DNA of 64,000 bases from the NCBI GenBank assembly GCA_951813395.1, contig OX638356.1:2740501-2804500 (forward strand), given 5' to 3'. Made by a program: the position numbers and the translations under genes. This DNA is from Longimicrobiales bacterium (GTDB taxonomy: Bacteria > Gemmatimonadota > Gemmatimonadetes > Longimicrobiales > Gaopeijiaceae). The notes under the pieces were generated by a model. That model had not been told where the DNA came from and ran no database searches. It worked only from the letters and a program-made list of their open reading frames with translations. Shown here in pieces: positions 62,512 to 64,000 of this stretch (its first letter is position 1; each line of letters begins with the position of its first letter).

Positions 62512-64000
62512 CACCCCGCGTGGCCCGCCCGGCACCGCCGAAAGCCCCAGTGAACTCAACCAGCCCCGAACGCGCGCGGATTCTCGAACTGGAGGCGGCA
62601 GCGCGGTCGCTGGATCCCGATTCGGCCGGGCGCGACCGGCTCATGCGCGCGGCTCACGGCTACGCCCAGCGCCTTTTGAACGCTCTCCCGGAGATGCCCG
62701 CGTACAACCACGACAAGTCGGCGGTCCAGGAACTCCGGAAGCTGGATCCGGGACAGGGGGCTCATCCCATCGGACAGCTCATCGACCGGTTCGAGCGGTC
62801 CGTCGTGCGGCCCGGACTCCTGCCATCCCACCAGGGGCACCTGGGCTATATCCCCGGCGGCGGACTCTACGCCTCGTCGCTGGCCGACTACCTCGCCGCG
62901 GTAACGAACGAGTACGCCGGCGTCCGCTTTGTGGGGCCCGGATCCGTCGAGATGGAGGACCTGGTCCTCGACTGGATGGCACGTCTCGTCGGATACCCCC
63001 CCACCGCCGACGGGAACCTCGCCTCGGGCGGGTCCATCGCGAGCCTCACCGCCATCGTCGCGGCCCGCGAGGCCGCGGGGCTGCGCGCCCGCGACTTCGA
63101 GCGCGCCGTGGTGTACGCCACACCCCACATCCACCAGTGCGTGCACAAGGCGATCCGCGTCGCCGGCATGGGCGAGACCGTGCGCCGCGACGTCGCCGTG
63201 GACGACGGCTTCCGGCTGTGTCCCAACTCGCTCTCCACACTCGTCGCGGCCGACCGCGCCCGGGGACTTCGCCCGTGGCTCGTCCTTGGCTCGGCGGGCA
63301 CCGCCGATACCGGCGCGATCGATCCGCTGGACCGGATCGCCGACATCGCCGAGCGCGAGGACCTGTGGTTCCACGTCGACGCGGCGTACGGCGGCTTCTT
63401 CGCGCTGCTCCCGGAGTTCCGGCCCGCGCTGGCCGGAATGGAACGTTCCGATTCGGTGGTCCTCGACCCCCACAAGGGAATGTTCCTGCCATACGGCACG
63501 GGAGCGGTATTGGTGCAGAACCGCGACGCGCTGCGGGACGCCCACGCCTACTACGCCAGCTACCTGCAGGACACGGTCGAGTCGGAAGGGGGAGGCCGCT
63601 CGCCAGCCGCCGTGTCGCCAGAGCTGACCAAGCACTTTCGGGCGCTCCGCGTCTGGCTGCCGCTGCTGCTGTACGGTGAGGAGTCCTTCCGGGCGTGTCT
63701 GCGCGAGAAGCTCGAGCTGACGAAGTACTTCCAGCGCGAGGTCGAGTCCCTTGGGTTCGAGATGGGACCGAGTCCGGATCTGACCGTGGTGACGTTCCGG
63801 TGGGTCCCGGAGTCGGGCAGCGCGAACGCCTTCAACCAGGCCCTCGTCGAGGAGACCCACCTCGATGGCCGGGTCTTCATGTCCTCCACGACGGTCGGCG
63901 GCAGGTTCATGCTCCGGATGGCGGCGCTGGCGTTTCGCACGCACCTGGACACCATCGACCTGGCGCTTGACGTGCTGCGGGAGGCCGTGTACAGGCTGGA
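62505..64000 (+). CDS. PLP-dependent group II decarboxylase (aromatic/tyrosine-type), runs off the window
   Basis: Open to the last base, at least 498 residues from ATG 62505 (the LanC-like stop lies inside this start region). Group II amino-acid decarboxylase: GHLGYIPGGGLYASSLADYL, VGPGSVEMEDLVLDWMARLV, NLASGGSIASLTAIVAAREA, PLP-phosphate and ring contacts in LVLGSAGTADTGAID and LWFHVDAAYGGFFAL, and the Schiff-base lysine in VVLDPHKGMFLPYGTGAVLV (near residue 324). It decarboxylates an aromatic or acidic amino acid, or acts as an aldehyde synthase of the same fold. No signal peptide, so cytoplasmic, in contrast to the Tat-exported LanC-like protein it is coupled to. Nearly full length; only the extreme C-terminus is missing. 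Confidence 0.9.
   Translation, partial: MVTPRVARPAPPKAPVNSTSPERARILELEAAARSLDPDSAGRDRLMRAAHGYAQRLLNALPEMPAYNHDKSAVQELRKLDPGQGAHPIGQLIDRFERSVVRPGLLPSHQGHLGYIPGGGLYASSLADYLAAVTNEYAGVRFVGPGSVEMEDLVLDWMARLVGYPPTADGNLASGGSIASLTAIVAAREAAGLRARDFERAVVYATPHIHQCVHKAIRVAGMGETVRRDVAVDDGFRLCPNSLSTLVAADRARGLRPWLVLGSAGTADTGAIDPLDRIADIAEREDLWFHVDAAYGGFFALLPEFRPALAGMERSDSVVLDPHKGMFLPYGTGAVLVQNRDALRDAHAYYASYLQDTVESEGGGRSPAAVSPELTKHFRALRVWLPLLLYGEESFRACLREKLELTKYFQREVESLGFEMGPSPDLTVVTFRWVPESGSANAFNQALVEETHLDGRVFMSSTTVGGRFMLRMAALAFRTHLDTIDLALDVLREAVYRL

Overview
This is a G+C-rich bacterial window, roughly two-thirds G+C by eye. It is tightly packed with metabolic and transport genes, and most adjacent co-directional genes overlap by four bases (ATGA, GTGA, TTGA). 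I saw no rRNA, tRNA or CRISPR array. The gene mix points to Gemmatimonadota or a close relative: two SusC/SusD pairs, LVIVD choice-of-anchor-B proteins, lipoprotein amidohydrolases, a TolB-propeller/amidohydrolase fusion, S9 and S10 secreted peptidases, and Tat-exported enzymes. That assignment is inference from gene content, not a phylogeny.

Layout. 0-5.1 kb: the end of a SusC porin, its SusD partner and a large FAD/4Fe-4S D-2-hydroxyacid oxidase (+). 5.1-7.6 kb: a scar holding a deleted copy of an HNH-DUF222 gene, a chimeric propeller/outer-membrane ORF, a CARDB fragment and one copy of a 45-bp dispersed repeat. 7.6-15.8 kb: a coupled + strand run of amidohydrolase, double-VOC protein, two LVIVD proteins, Ldh-type dehydrogenase (probable CTG start) and an aspartoacylase-like amidohydrolase. 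15.8-22.1 kb: a six-gene minus operon of D-2-hydroxyacid dehydrogenase, DUF819 membrane protein, SDR, a degenerate aminotransferase, an active aminotransferase and a hydantoinase. 22.1-23.9 kb: a Tat amidase split by an in-frame TGA. 23.8-34.8 kb: a peptide-type ABC transporter with four enzyme genes. Its solute-binding protein lies beyond an oppositely oriented alpha-carbonic anhydrase gene and is coupled to thiI and an AbiE toxin-antitoxin pair (to 37.9 kb). 38-41 kb: threonine dehydratase, aldo/keto reductase and a RES/ParS toxin-antitoxin operon with a clear operator. 41.1-45.5 kb: a second SusC/SusD operon. 45.8-53.8 kb: a BtuF-like protein, an S9 peptidase, an unrecognised 553-aa protein with a possible RelE-like end, a DMT transporter and an S10 carboxypeptidase. 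53.8-57.2 kb: an HNH-DUF222 gene with an IS110 element at its 3' end, the whole segment bracketed by inverted copies of the 45-bp repeat. 57.2-64 kb: a DUF2784 membrane protein, a 1107-aa propeller/amidohydrolase fusion, a Tat-exported LanC-like protein with a Cys-Cys zinc motif, and a PLP decarboxylase running off the window.

Taken together the window describes a scavenger. SusC/D porins bring oligomers across the outer membrane, secreted S9/S10 peptidases and amidohydrolases cut them, ABC and DMT carriers import the products, and cytoplasmic aminotransferases, dehydratase, dehydrogenases and hydantoinase degrade them. Toxin-antitoxin pairs and the HNH/IS110 region are accessory islands. The items most worth attention are the repeat-bracketed HNH unit, the pseudo-aminotransferase coupled to a real one, the AbiE-ThiI run, the unknown 553-aa protein, and the exported LanC-like/decarboxylase pair.
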